From Anaerolineae bacterium (GTDB lineage: Bacteria; Chloroflexota; Anaerolineae; Aggregatilineales; Phototrophicaceae), in contig JADLAY010000069.1 in assembly GCA_020849765.1 (NCBI GenBank), forward strand, positions 310,001 to 374,000: 64,000 nt of DNA. Direction: 5' to 3'. The position numbers and the translations under genes are program-made. Positions within the stretch are counted from its first letter, which is position 1; each line of letters opens with the position of its first letter. Positions 9,807 to 18,702 of this stretch are shown here, one piece after another. Below the pieces are notes generated by a model. The model ran no database searches. It was not told where the DNA came from and saw nothing but the letters and a program-made list of their open reading frames with translations.

Positions 9807-10726
9807 CCGATTACGACGTCGTCGTCCTCGGCGACTACTTCTTTGACCAGATCTTCACCGGGCTGCCCAAGTTCCCGACCCTGGGCTGCGAGACCTTCGC
9901 CGACAACCTGACGACGACCGGTGGCGCGCTTTTCATCACGGCAGCTGCGCTCAGCCGCCTGGAGGTACATGCCGGTTGGATCGGCACCTTCGGCCAGGAC
10001 CCTTACAGCGAGTTCGTCTACCGGCTGGCACAGGATGAGGGCATCGATCTGGCGTTGACGCGCAGGCTCGATGGGCCTTACCAGCGTGTCACCACCTCGA
10101 TGCCGTTTGAGGGCGAGCGCGCCTTTGTCACCTTTGCCGATCCTGACACAGAAGACATGTTCGATTTCTGGATGGCACAGCTAGCCGCAAGCAGCTTCCG
10201 TCATGCGCACCTGGGCGGCTTCCTCGACGCCGAGCACCTGCGTCCCCTGGCCGAATTGGTGCATGCGCGCGGCGCGACGCTGTCGATGGACTGCCAGGAC
10301 GGCGACTTCCTGCGCGATCCGCGCGCATGCCGTGAGGCGATCGTGCTGGCCGACTGCTTCATGCCCAACGCGCGTGAGGCCAAGATCATCGCCGAGACAG
10401 ACGATCTGCAGGATGCCATCCGCACGCTGACACAAATGATCCCGCTGGTTGTCGTCAAGGATGGCGCGCGCGGGGCATGGATCTGTAACCGTGACGGCGT
10501 GCAGCACGTTCCGTCGATTCAGGCCGGGCCAGCCATCGACACGACCGGCGCGGGCGACTGTTTCAACGCCGGGTTTCTCTACGGCTACCTGGTCGAGGGC
10601 GCTCCGCTGGACGTCTGTGCACGCTACGGCAATATCTGCGGCGGCCTGTCCGTCACCGGCATCGGCGGCGCGACAAACTCGCCGCGGCGCGCCGAACTGC
10701 TCGATTGGCTCAAGCGCACGTCGTAA
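9803..10726 (+). CDS. PfkB/ribokinase family sugar kinase
   Basis: 307 residues. Family members phosphorylate sugars or nucleosides with ATP in the cytoplasm. The GTG start overlaps the GH4 stop by 4 bp (GTGA), so translation is coupled; GGGAG lies upstream. Signature 1 is the glycine-rich TTTGGALFITAAALSRL near residues 37-53; signature 2, DTTGAGDCFNAGF, has the catalytic base Asp252. The N-terminus DYDVVVLGDYFFD has the aspartate of the substrate site. Context suggests that it phosphorylates the imported sugar or the GH4 product. The gene ends 26 bp from the convergent M20 peptidase gene with no clear terminator between them. Confidence 0.88.
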   Translation: MTDYDVVVLGDYFFDQIFTGLPKFPTLGCETFADNLTTTGGALFITAAALSRLEVHAGWIGTFGQDPYSEFVYRLAQDEGIDLALTRRLDGPYQRVTTSMPFEGERAFVTFADPDTEDMFDFWMAQLAASSFRHAHLGGFLDAEHLRPLAELVHARGATLSMDCQDGDFLRDPRACREAIVLADCFMPNAREAKIIAETDDLQDAIRTLTQMIPLVVVKDGARGAWICNRDGVQHVPSIQAGPAIDTTGAGDCFNAGFLYGYLVEGAPLDVCARYGNICGGLSVTGIGGATNSPRRAELLDWLKRTS

Positions 10727-10752
10727 GCCAGTCCGCGGTAAGGATGGTGAGA

Positions 10753-11898
10753 TTACTTGAGTTGACTGGCCTGGATGATGAAGCGGGCCAGCCTCTCGCC
10801 GAATTCAACCAGCGAGTCGAGATCGATCCATTCGGTTTCGCTGTGGATGTCACCCCCAACCGGCGACGACACAAGCACAGGTATCCCATGGCTCGAGAAA
10901 TAATGATGATCGGCGGTTCCGTTTTCATGGATGAACACGTCGCCGGTGGCCTTGTCCGCGATTAAGCGACGCCAGTTGTCGATGTAGCGATTTCCCCGCT
11001 CCACCTGGAACGCGTCCTTTCGGACGAGGGTAGTGACACTGGCCTGCGGTGTGACACTGGCACAGACGCGAGTGATGGTGTCAAGGAGGTGATCCGCGCC
11101 CTCTTCCTTTGGAAAGCGGATGTCGAGATAGAGGCTGGCCTGATTGGCGACCTGGTTCTTGTCCGTTTGCCGCCCGCCATCGATCTCGGTGTAGGTCACC
11201 GTGGTCTTCCAGGTGTCCCCGGTTTGGAGGGGATATTGGCTGCGCAAGCGCGATGCGATCTCGATGATATGATCGATCGCGCTCTCGCCATACCAGGGCC
11301 GGGAGGCATGCGCGCTCTTGCCCGTGGCGCTCACGCTGACGTGCAGCAGCCCCTTGGCTTCCTCGACGATATGCCAGTTCGCGCCGCCATCCGGCATGAA
11401 CACGACATTGCTGTGATAATGCTCTTGCTCCAGCAGATAGCGGACGCCGTGCGTACCTCCCACTTCTTCATCGGAAACGATGCACAGCGCCAGCGGAGAC
11501 AGATTGTGGCCCTGGTCCGCCAAGGCTCGGATGATTTCGATGTAGAGTGCGAGCGCAAACTTCATATCGAAGACGCCCCGGCCACGGGCGATATTGTCGT
11601 TGATCTGTAAGTCAAACAGCGACTCGGACGCAGAGACGACATCGAGGTGCGCGTAGAGCATGATGTCGACATCTTGGCGGCCAGCCTGGCTCCACACCTG
11701 CGACTGTACCGTCGCGCGACTGTCGCTTGCCCTGGGGACGTGGAACGTCTTTACGGTAAGACCCGTCGTAGCGAGCTGCGCCTGGACGTAGGCAAAGCAC
11801 CTTTCGATCTCATCCGGTCGGTTGTCCGTGGTCTGGAAACTGACCAGGTGGCGAAGATGTTCAATCAGGCGCGCTTTGTCTGGCTGTATTGTGCGCAT
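10753..11898 (-). CDS. M20 family metallopeptidase (ArgE/DapE/CPG2-like)
   Basis: 381 residues. M20 enzymes use two zinc ions to hydrolyse small peptides or N-acyl amino acids. Seen here: His84 and Asp86 in LYAHLDVV, bridging Asp111 in RGRGVFDMK, catalytic Glu144/Glu145 in SDEEVGG, the lid/dimerisation domain in the middle (SATGKSAHASRPWYGESAID), and a C-terminal GGDIHSETEW with the last histidine. The ATG at 11898, 11 bp after the stop of the membrane-protein gene upstream, matches the family length; a longer frame from 11991 would overlap that gene. Substrate cannot be told from sequence. Confidence 0.85.
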   Translation of the reverse strand: MRTIQPDKARLIEHLRHLVSFQTTDNRPDEIERCFAYVQAQLATTGLTVKTFHVPRASDSRATVQSQVWSQAGRQDVDIMLYAHLDVVSASESLFDLQINDNIARGRGVFDMKFALALYIEIIRALADQGHNLSPLALCIVSDEEVGGTHGVRYLLEQEHYHSNVVFMPDGGANWHIVEEAKGLLHVSVSATGKSAHASRPWYGESAIDHIIEIASRLRSQYPLQTGDTWKTTVTYTEIDGGRQTDKNQVANQASLYLDIRFPKEEGADHLLDTITRVCASVTPQASVTTLVRKDAFQVERGNRYIDNWRRLIADKATGDVFIHENGTADHHYFSSHGIPVLVSSPVGGDIHSETEWIDLDSLVEFGERLARFIIQASQLK

Positions 11899-11908
11899 AG
11901 TGCTCTTG

Positions 11909-12808
11909 CTATTGAGCGGTCTGGTTGGTTGGCTCGTTGAAGTCATCGTCCACCGGATGACGCCACTGGCCCTCTTCAAGAACGCTGTCAAACTGGTCGG
12001 CCAGATTGGGGTCCAGATTATTGATGATGATAATGCCCCACATGCGGGTCACTGGGCGATCCTTATCCGGTTGTTCAATCTGGATCATCAGAAATTGCCT
12101 GTCAATCAGGGTGTATGTCATCGGGATACGCCGCTTCATGATGCGGATTTCCGGAACGTTTTTGCGTTCTCTCGCCCTGTGGGCAAGAAGATGAAGCTTC
12201 TGGAAGTGCTCCCGATACGCCTTGTTGTGAACGATCTGGCGGATCTTCGGTTCGCTGGCGGCCAGGTCAAACGTATCGAACTGAATGATGCGAGTATACT
12301 TGACGTCCTCAGGCAGATCGAGCAGAAAGTCGTAGTAGTCGGCGCGCCTTTCCTGCAATTCCACGCCACGCTTTTGTTCGGTGTTGTGTTCAGCACTATC
12401 ATCCGGGGTTGGGATATCCGTGTCATCCGCCTCTAGACCTGAAAAGTAGTTCACCACCAGGATGCTCTCCCTGGCCTCCCGTGCGCGGCTCTTCAGCAGT
12501 TCAAAGACCGCCTTTCGATCGTCCGGGCTGAAGTACTGCGTATTGAACGGGATTTGGGCCAGTTTAATCAAGTGCTCCAGTTCGCCGGTATGCAGCTGTG
12601 ACTCACGTATCTGGGTTTCGAGGGCCGCGGCGGACATCAGTGCCAACAGTAGAAGAGCAGTCGTCACAATGAGTACAGCGTAGGAGAGTTGCGACGTCGC
12701 CGACTCTGCGGTGCTCAAGAGGGTGACGACAATACCAATCACGCCGCCTATCAGAGCTGCCACTGCATGTTCACGAATGAGGCGCAAAAGCTGTGACAAC
12801 CACTTCAT
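11909..12808 (-). CDS. Unrecognised two-helix membrane protein with cytoplasmic domain
   Basis: 299 residues; I do not recognise the family. Two hydrophobic helices near residues 15-34 (AVAALIGGVIGIVVTLLSTA) and 43-63 form a hairpin anchor, leaving residues 65-299 as a soluble, probably cytoplasmic, domain. It has a region RESILVVNYFSGLEAD, a charged acidic linker around 125-145, and a C-terminal strand-rich part (IMKRRIPMTYTLIDRQFLMIQI) that loosely recalls phospholipase-D-like domains used as regulatory modules, but no HKD motif is present. GGAG precedes the ATG. It is followed after 10 bp by the M20 peptidase gene, so the two are probably co-transcribed. No function is proposed. Confidence 0.6.
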   Translation of the reverse strand: MKWLSQLLRLIREHAVAALIGGVIGIVVTLLSTAESATSQLSYAVLIVTTALLLLALMSAAALETQIRESQLHTGELEHLIKLAQIPFNTQYFSPDDRKAVFELLKSRAREARESILVVNYFSGLEADDTDIPTPDDSAEHNTEQKRGVELQERRADYYDFLLDLPEDVKYTRIIQFDTFDLAASEPKIRQIVHNKAYREHFQKLHLLAHRARERKNVPEIRIMKRRIPMTYTLIDRQFLMIQIEQPDKDRPVTRMWGIIIINNLDPNLADQFDSVLEEGQWRHPVDDDFNEPTNQTAQ

Positions 12809-12965
12809 CTGGTCTTCTCCCCGTGAAGTTTAGATTGCAGAGTCAGACACGAGACAGGCATTCAGCCGATGAATTGCAGCTTCAGGATCTGATTCAGAGG
12901 TGCGCGTTGAACACCTGAATCATAGTCCGCCTGGCGACGATTTGCGAGCAGCGCAACGTGTGACT

Positions 12966-13889
12966 TCAACCGAAGATCAGCATGATGAAAGCCGCCAACT
13001 CGGCCACTGCTGTGCCCATCAGCAGGACGATCGTGATGAACGACAGCGTATTCCAGCGTGCTGGATCGCGCCAGATTCCGCGCTGCATGCGCCAGATCTG
13101 CCACAGGGCCAGCGGAGACAGTGCCGCAGTCGCCAGCGCCACGAGCAGCGGCAGCCCCATCAGCCATAAGATCGGCAGGCTCGTGTAGGCCAGCAGCACC
13201 AGCCCGCAATACAAATGCGCGGCAGACGCCGCCCCCAACTGAACGACCAGCGTCCGCTTGCCTACTGCACGATCTGCTTCTGCGTCCGGGAACTCAATTG
13301 CCAGTAACATGGCGACCTGCAGGCAGCACAGCGGCACGACGGCCAGCACCGGTAGCAAGCGGATTTCTCCCGCCTGAAGGTAGAAGCCCATCAGCGGCGT
13401 GAGCAGTGTGACGATGATCGCGGTCGTGACTTCGCCCACGCCGCGCGAGTGCAAGCGCAAAGGCGGCGCGCTGTAGAACCAGGCCAGCAGTTGCGCAGAT
13501 AGCAGCAGGGCGAACGTCATCAGCCCTGGCCGGATCGTGAGGCTCAAGGCCAGGTTGGCGACCAGGGCAACGCCACCCGACACGAGCGCCGTGATCAACG
13601 CTGTGCGCGGCAGCAAACGACCTTCGACCAGCATGCGGCTGCCGCCCGACCAGGATGTCGGCGTGCGATTGATGCGATCCGCTTCCAGATCGAAGTACTC
13701 GTTGGCGTAGTGGGTCATAAACTGCGTGGCGGTGACGGCAACCTGCCCCCAGATGAGCGCTGCCGGGTGCAGCGGCACACCGGTATAAACGGCGATCATC
13801 ACGCCCAGGGCATAGAGGATGACACCGCCAGCCAGAAAGTGGAGTCTTCCCAGGCGGATGAAGGCCCAGACGGTTGCCCAGAGCCTCAT
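12966..13889 (-). CDS. UbiA-family prenyltransferase (MenA-like)
   Basis: 307 residues with about eight or nine membrane helices. UbiA-family enzymes attach an isoprenoid chain to an aromatic ring, as in menaquinone synthesis. The first Mg-diphosphate motif is NEYFDLEADRINRT (near residue 63, the NxxxDxxxD pattern) and the second is DAEADRAVGKRT near residue 202, with the usual four-residue spacing of aspartates. The combination resembles 1,4-dihydroxy-2-naphthoate polyprenyltransferase (MenA), but chlorophyll- or heme-type relatives cannot be excluded; no other quinone gene is in the window. AAAGG lies close before the ATG at 13889. Confidence 0.82.
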   Translation of the reverse strand: MRLWATVWAFIRLGRLHFLAGGVILYALGVMIAVYTGVPLHPAALIWGQVAVTATQFMTHYANEYFDLEADRINRTPTSWSGGSRMLVEGRLLPRTALITALVSGGVALVANLALSLTIRPGLMTFALLLSAQLLAWFYSAPPLRLHSRGVGEVTTAIIVTLLTPLMGFYLQAGEIRLLPVLAVVPLCCLQVAMLLAIEFPDAEADRAVGKRTLVVQLGAASAAHLYCGLVLLAYTSLPILWLMGLPLLVALATAALSPLALWQIWRMQRGIWRDPARWNTLSFITIVLLMGTAVAELAAFIMLIFG

Positions 13890-13986
13890 GACCTTTGACC
13901 AGTTGGCTGCGCATGTGTGTTCATGCGCACGAATTGTAGCGCGCTGCGTACGCTGCGCTCAGTTTGCCTGTTCGTGCTCGCGCCGT

Positions 13987-15114
13987 TCAAGCCTGTTGGA
14001 GCGGCAGCGTGACGATCAACTCGGTGCCGACGCCAGCCTCGTTTTTAAGCTGCAGTGTGCCGCCGTGCGCCTCGCTCGCCTGCTTGATGATCGCCAGCCC
14101 CATTTCGATCGACGACATGTTCGCCGCCTCGGGATCATCTTGAAAGGCCTCCGCGAGTTGAGCGAGATGTGCCTGATCGATCTCCGGAATGAACATGCCC
14201 TGGCTTCTGACGCTGATCGTGCAGTGGCCGTTGTGGGCGTCTACGTTGATCTTGACCTTGGAGCCGGAGCGTGAATTCTTGATGGCGATGATCATGAGAT
14301 TGCTCGCGATGTGCCGCAGCAAGCGCGTGTCGGCCATCAGGAAACCATGATAGTGATTCTCAAACTCGATCTGGCGTGTCGCCCCGTAGATCGATTGGAA
14401 GCCCTCCACGATCTGGCGTATAAACGCCTCTGGATCGACAGGTTCCGGCTTGAGCGTGAATTTCCCTGCTTCCATCTGGGCCAGCAGGAGCATGTCATCG
14501 ACCAGTTGAACGATCTGGCTGACGTACGCCTCGATGCGGTCGATGTAGCTCAGGCTGCGTTGCACGTCCTTATCCTGCACGAAATCGCGCAGGAGTGTGC
14601 TGGCAAGCTGGATGACGGAGAGCGAATCGCGAAACTCGTGCGAGAAGGCGGAGACGAGTTTCGATTGCAGCAGCCGCTGAGCGCGCTCGTAACTGATCAT
14701 TTCCTTGAACAGTTCGACGTGCTGCTGCTGCTCGCTCGCCTGAATGTTCTTCTTTTCCAGCCGGGTTTCGATGGCGCGCAGCAAATCCAGGCGGTCGAAC
14801 GGTTTCATCAGGTAGTCGTCGGCGCCCAGCTGCATGCCCCTGCGCATGTCGCTCATTTCGGCTTTGGCCGTCAGGAAGATGAACGGCGTCAGGCGCATGT
14901 TGGAATCCGCCTTGATGTCGACCAGCACACCGTAGCCATCCAGGCGCGGCATGCGAATATCCGAGACAATCAGATCGGGCTGGTGAAGAATCGCCGCATT
15001 GACCCCCTCGACCCCATCCGCAGCGCCGACGGCATCATAGCCCTCGTACGACAGCCATTCGATAATGTCTTCTCGTAACGTCGATTCATCCTCAATCACC
15101 AGGATTTTCGCCAC
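13987..15114 (-). CDS. Response regulator-histidine kinase hybrid with degenerate ATP-binding domain
   Basis: 375 residues, GTG start with AAGGAG upstream. An intact receiver domain fills residues 1-118 (acidic pocket IEDE at 7-10, phosphoacceptor Asp52, Lys104 in MKPFD). A dimerisation helix pair follows with an H-box, FSHEFRDSLSV (His159; Arg-Asp-Ser replaces the usual Arg-Thr-Pro). The ATPase region spans about 255-370 but is damaged: the N-box Asn is Ile276 (SNLMIIAIKNS), and the G1 box normally D-x-G-x-G reads SQGMFI (Ser304, Phe308). The G2-like MGLAIIKQ and the final GVGTELIVTLPL survive. It therefore probably does not bind ATP normally and may act as a phospho-relay or scaffold. Its start overlaps the end of the upstream kinase gene by 23 bp. 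Confidence 0.85.
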   Translation of the reverse strand: MAKILVIEDESTLREDIIEWLSYEGYDAVGAADGVEGVNAAILHQPDLIVSDIRMPRLDGYGVLVDIKADSNMRLTPFIFLTAKAEMSDMRRGMQLGADDYLMKPFDRLDLLRAIETRLEKKNIQASEQQQHVELFKEMISYERAQRLLQSKLVSAFSHEFRDSLSVIQLASTLLRDFVQDKDVQRSLSYIDRIEAYVSQIVQLVDDMLLLAQMEAGKFTLKPEPVDPEAFIRQIVEGFQSIYGATRQIEFENHYHGFLMADTRLLRHIASNLMIIAIKNSRSGSKVKINVDAHNGHCTISVRSQGMFIPEIDQAHLAQLAEAFQDDPEAANMSSIEMGLAIIKQASEAHGGTLQLKNEAGVGTELIVTLPLQQA

Positions 15115-17950
15115 GACTCATTTCTCCTTGGAGCATTCTGGGCAGGCGGACGATAAATGTCGTTCCAACCCCGACCTGGCTCTCGAATTCTATCGTACCG
15201 CCATGTGCCTCAACTGAACGCTTGACAATCGCCAATCCTAGCCCTGTTCCCTGAATCCCGCCGACGTTTCCGGCACGGTGAAACGTTTCATACAGGTGGG
15301 GCTGATCGGCTTCCGGGATGCCGATACCACTATCCCGAATTCGGATCACAGCTTCATCGTCATTGAACGATAGATCGAACAAGACCGTACTGCCTTCGGG
15401 AGAATACTTGAAGGCATTCGTCAGCAGGTTGCTGATGGCCTGCTGCATGAGTTTTCCATCGATGGGCACTTCGGAGGCTCGATCGGAAGCCGTGTAGACG
15501 AGCTTATGCTTCAGTTCAGGCTCATCCTGGAATTCATCGGCGATGCTGCGGCAAAACGCATCCAGATCCTGCAGGATCGGGTTGAACGGCATCTTTCCGG
15601 CGTCGGAACGGCTGATCGTGAGCACGTCGTTCAGCAGAGCGATCATGCGCTCAATTTGCTTGCGAATCTTCTCGTAGTGTTCTGACTTTCGTTCATCGTC
15701 CAGGCGATCGTAATACATCTGCAAGATGTCGGTGCTGGATCGAATGACCGTGAGCGGCGTGCGAAAATCGTGCGAAACCATCGAAATGAAACGTGTACGC
15801 AGTTCGCTCAGCTCTTTTTCTTTGACGAGCGCCGCACGCAGGCTTTCCTCCAGCCGCCGCTGGGATGTCATGTCGACGATGTAGGCCATGACGAGCTCTT
15901 CACCGCCCGTCTGGATCGGGCTCAGCCCGATCTGCACCGGGATTTCGCTGCCACCCTTGGCCATCAGCACCACGTCATAACTGGCATCCTCCGGGCGTTT
16001 GATGGTGCTGGACATGAATTCGGATGCATAATCCAGGGGTCGAAAGCTGTGGAACCGTTCAGGGATCAGCTTTTCGACCGGTTGGCCGATGAGCTCGGCT
16101 GGTTCGTAACCAAAGGTCTCCTTCGTGCGCTCATTCACCAGCACGATGCGTCCTGTATTGTCTGCAATCACAATTGGATCGGGCGCGAAGTTGACCAGGG
16201 CGCGATATTTCTCTTCGCTGGCCTGGAGGGCGCGTTCCACCTGCTTACGTTCGGTGATATCTCGTATGCTGCAGACCATGCCGCGGATGCTTTGGCCATT
16301 TTGAACGGGCGCTATCGCCAGGTCGATGTCGAAGGTCGAGCCGTCTTGACGGCACCCAACCACTTCAATCGATTTCGGCTTCCCCTCGTTGACGACGTTG
16401 TGCATGACGTCGATCATGGCTTCCATGTCGTCCGGCGTGGTCAGGATCAGCAGCGAATGCCCGACCACATCGTCGAATGCATAGCCGAATTGCTCGGTGA
16501 AGGCGGGGTTGAACTGTTTAATCACGCCGTCGAACGTCGTCAGGAGGATTGCATCGCTGCTGCTGTTGAGGATGGCTTCGATGCTCTCTTTCGCCTGCTG
16601 CAGTTCCGACGTGCGCTCCAAAACACGCTGTTCCAGTTCGGCGCTGTGACGTTCGATCTGCTCCCGATAGCGCCCCTGTTGAATCGCAATCGCCAATTGG
16701 TCGGCCACCTCGTGTGCGAGCTGGAGCTGCTGAGGATCAAATGCGTTGAGCGTATCAGAGCCGAGGTTTAGCGTGCCGATGAGCTGCCCCTGCACCACCA
16801 GCGGCACCCAGACGAGCGAGCGCAGCCCTTCCTCTTGCAATGCCTGCACGGTGGGGATCGTCTGCAGCAACTGGCTCAACGTCTCGACGATATAGGGGGC
16901 ACCCGTGCGCATCCAATCGATGACGCCTTCAGGAAATATCGCCATCGGGTAAGACGCCCCAGCCACCAACTTGCTTTTTCGCTGGCTGTAGACGGCCAGT
17001 ATCTGACCTTCTGTGGTCTCAGCGTTGAACAGGATGACACTGGCTCGAAAGACGTCGATCTGCTGGCGAATGAAGTCCAGCACCAGTTCCGCGACTTTTT
17101 CGGGCGTCTCGACTTTAAGAATCGCCTGGTCGATGCGATGCAGGGTTTGCAGACGTTCACTATAGCGCCGCAGAGTTTCGTCGGCTTGTTTGCGCTCAGA
17201 AATATCTCGAAAATTGATGACGATCGCCTGGACGCTCGGCTCGGCCAGTAGATTTGTGCTGACAGCTTCCACCCAGCGATAGGTTCCGTCGCAATGCTGT
17301 AAACGAAATTCGATTCTTTGTGCACCTTCTAAAGAACCTTCAAGAAAAGCACGTGCATGTTCTAAGTCGGCCGGATGTACGAGTTGATATCCGTTTCGAC
17401 CGACCCATTGCTCCGGCGTGTAGCCCAGGATTTGAGCAACTGCTGGGCTTCCATATAAGTTTGTGCCATCCGCAGCGATCAGCGCAATCGCGTCTGAGCT
17501 GTTCTCGATTAGAGCGCGGAAACGTTTTTCGTTCTGGTGTAAGGCTTGCTGCGCCTGCCTGCGTTCCTGACGAACGGCACTCTCGCGCATTTCGCGCTCG
17601 ATGGCGGGGATCAGGCGGGCGGTGCTGCCCTTGACGATGAAGTCGTGCGCCCCTGCTTTGAGCGACGAAATCGCCGCATCCTCGCCAATCGTGCCGGAAA
17701 CGATGATGAACGGGAGATCAACCCCACTCTCTTGTAAGGTCGCCAGCGCGCTTGGCGCGTTGAAGTTGGGAAGCGAGTAATCCGACACCACGATATCCCA
17801 GGTCTGCTTGTCCAGCGCGGCCTGCATGGCTTCGGCAGTTTCTACCCGCTCGAATTGGGGCTCATACCCGCCACGTCGCAAATCGCGCAAGAGAAGCAGC
17901 ACATCGTCTTCAGAATCTTCCACGATCAGCACTCGGAGGGGTTTCGTCAT
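15092..17950 (-). CDS. Multi-sensor histidine kinase: receiver, PAS, GAF, PAS, PAS, HisKA, HATPase
   Basis: 952 residues, soluble. In order: receiver domain (about 1-125; IVEDSEDD, phosphoacceptor in VVSDYSLP), PAS (about 145-265), GAF (about 285-430), a coiled stretch, PAS (about 460-580), PAS (about 585-705), HisKA with SMVSHDFRTPL (His about 728) and a full ATPase domain: N-box ISNLLTNAFKYS, G1 RDSGIGIPE, G2 GTGLGLAIVK. Residues are intact, so it should be an active kinase. The ATG at 17950 has AGGAGGG six bases upstream and begins the receiver fold; a frame from 18076 is longer but unsupported. The downstream partner with the damaged ATPase domain overlaps by 23 bp, implying the two act together. 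Confidence 0.9.
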   Translation of the reverse strand: MTKPLRVLIVEDSEDDVLLLLRDLRRGGYEPQFERVETAEAMQAALDKQTWDIVVSDYSLPNFNAPSALATLQESGVDLPFIIVSGTIGEDAAISSLKAGAHDFIVKGSTARLIPAIEREMRESAVRQERRQAQQALHQNEKRFRALIENSSDAIALIAADGTNLYGSPAVAQILGYTPEQWVGRNGYQLVHPADLEHARAFLEGSLEGAQRIEFRLQHCDGTYRWVEAVSTNLLAEPSVQAIVINFRDISERKQADETLRRYSERLQTLHRIDQAILKVETPEKVAELVLDFIRQQIDVFRASVILFNAETTEGQILAVYSQRKSKLVAGASYPMAIFPEGVIDWMRTGAPYIVETLSQLLQTIPTVQALQEEGLRSLVWVPLVVQGQLIGTLNLGSDTLNAFDPQQLQLAHEVADQLAIAIQQGRYREQIERHSAELEQRVLERTSELQQAKESIEAILNSSSDAILLTTFDGVIKQFNPAFTEQFGYAFDDVVGHSLLILTTPDDMEAMIDVMHNVVNEGKPKSIEVVGCRQDGSTFDIDLAIAPVQNGQSIRGMVCSIRDITERKQVERALQASEEKYRALVNFAPDPIVIADNTGRIVLVNERTKETFGYEPAELIGQPVEKLIPERFHSFRPLDYASEFMSSTIKRPEDASYDVVLMAKGGSEIPVQIGLSPIQTGGEELVMAYIVDMTSQRRLEESLRAALVKEKELSELRTRFISMVSHDFRTPLTVIRSSTDILQMYYDRLDDERKSEHYEKIRKQIERMIALLNDVLTISRSDAGKMPFNPILQDLDAFCRSIADEFQDEPELKHKLVYTASDRASEVPIDGKLMQQAISNLLTNAFKYSPEGSTVLFDLSFNDDEAVIRIRDSGIGIPEADQPHLYETFHRAGNVGGIQGTGLGLAIVKRSVEAHGGTIEFESQVGVGTTFIVRLPRMLQGEMSRGENPGD

Positions 17951-18181
17951 CTGTACCCTCCTTTCAATCGCTTGTTTTGTCCATTGGCGACCCCGATCAG
18001 CGGGAATGAGAGCGCATGAACTGCGGGTCGAAATGTGATCGGCAGTTCGCTCCAGGCAAGCGCCATTCGGGCGCAAAATTGGATTGCGTTATGGATTCTC
18101 GCATCTTGAGTATGGTTGCGTACCTTTACTATCCGTTCGACGACATTCTCTTGTGAAAGACAGCTTCCACAAGGAGTCTGG

Positions 18182-18628
18182 CTAATCTTGACTCGGCGGG
18201 GCTTCGTTCAATACCAGCCAGTAGAGTCCCAACTGGCGAATAGCTTCGCTGAATTGGGGGAAATCCACCGGTTTGCGAATGTAACTGTTCGCGCCCAGGC
18301 TGTAACCGTTCACAAGATCCATTTCTTCCTTCGACGATGTCAGGATGACGACGGGCAGCAGCCGAGTCCGTTTGTCCGCCCGCAGACGGCGCAGCACTTC
18401 GAGACCGTCCAGACGAGGGAGCTTCAAATCCAGCAGAATAATCTGCGGCATGATGCGAGTGTCGCGACCTTCGTACTTGCCCGTCCCAAACAGAAAATCG
18501 ACCGCCTCGACACCATCGTGGGCGACAATGACGTCATTCCGAATGTTGTTTTTCTTCAGCGCCCGAAGAGTCAGAGCCTCATCATCAGGGTTGTCTTCTA
18601 CCAGTAGAATCAACTTGTCCTCCATCAT
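18182..18628 (-). CDS. Single-domain response regulator (CheY/Rcp1-like)
   Basis: 148 residues, only a receiver domain: VEDNPDDEALT acidic pocket near residues 10-20, phosphoacceptor Asp67 in ILLDLKLPRLDG, Thr in VILTSSKEE and Lys in IRKPVDF. The N-P-D-D sequence, the loop FGTGKYEGRD and the C-terminal FxEAIRQLGLYWL are features of the Rcp1 subgroup that pairs with Cph1-type phytochrome kinases. It lies 74 bp downstream of the CHASE3/PAS kinase gene, the likely phosphodonor, and 231 bp upstream of the multi-sensor kinase. With no output domain it must act by contacting another protein. ATG at 18628 (a second ATG follows immediately) has AAGGAC upstream. Confidence 0.9.
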   Translation of the reverse strand: MMEDKLILLVEDNPDDEALTLRALKKNNIRNDVIVAHDGVEAVDFLFGTGKYEGRDTRIMPQIILLDLKLPRLDGLEVLRRLRADKRTRLLPVVILTSSKEEMDLVNGYSLGANSYIRKPVDFPQFSEAIRQLGLYWLVLNEAPPSQD

Positions 18629-18702
18629 TCGCGTCCTTATCGCGAAATTAATAGCGAGTCATCGGGTATTGGCTAATATTGCTGATCATCCTACCACGGC
18701 CT

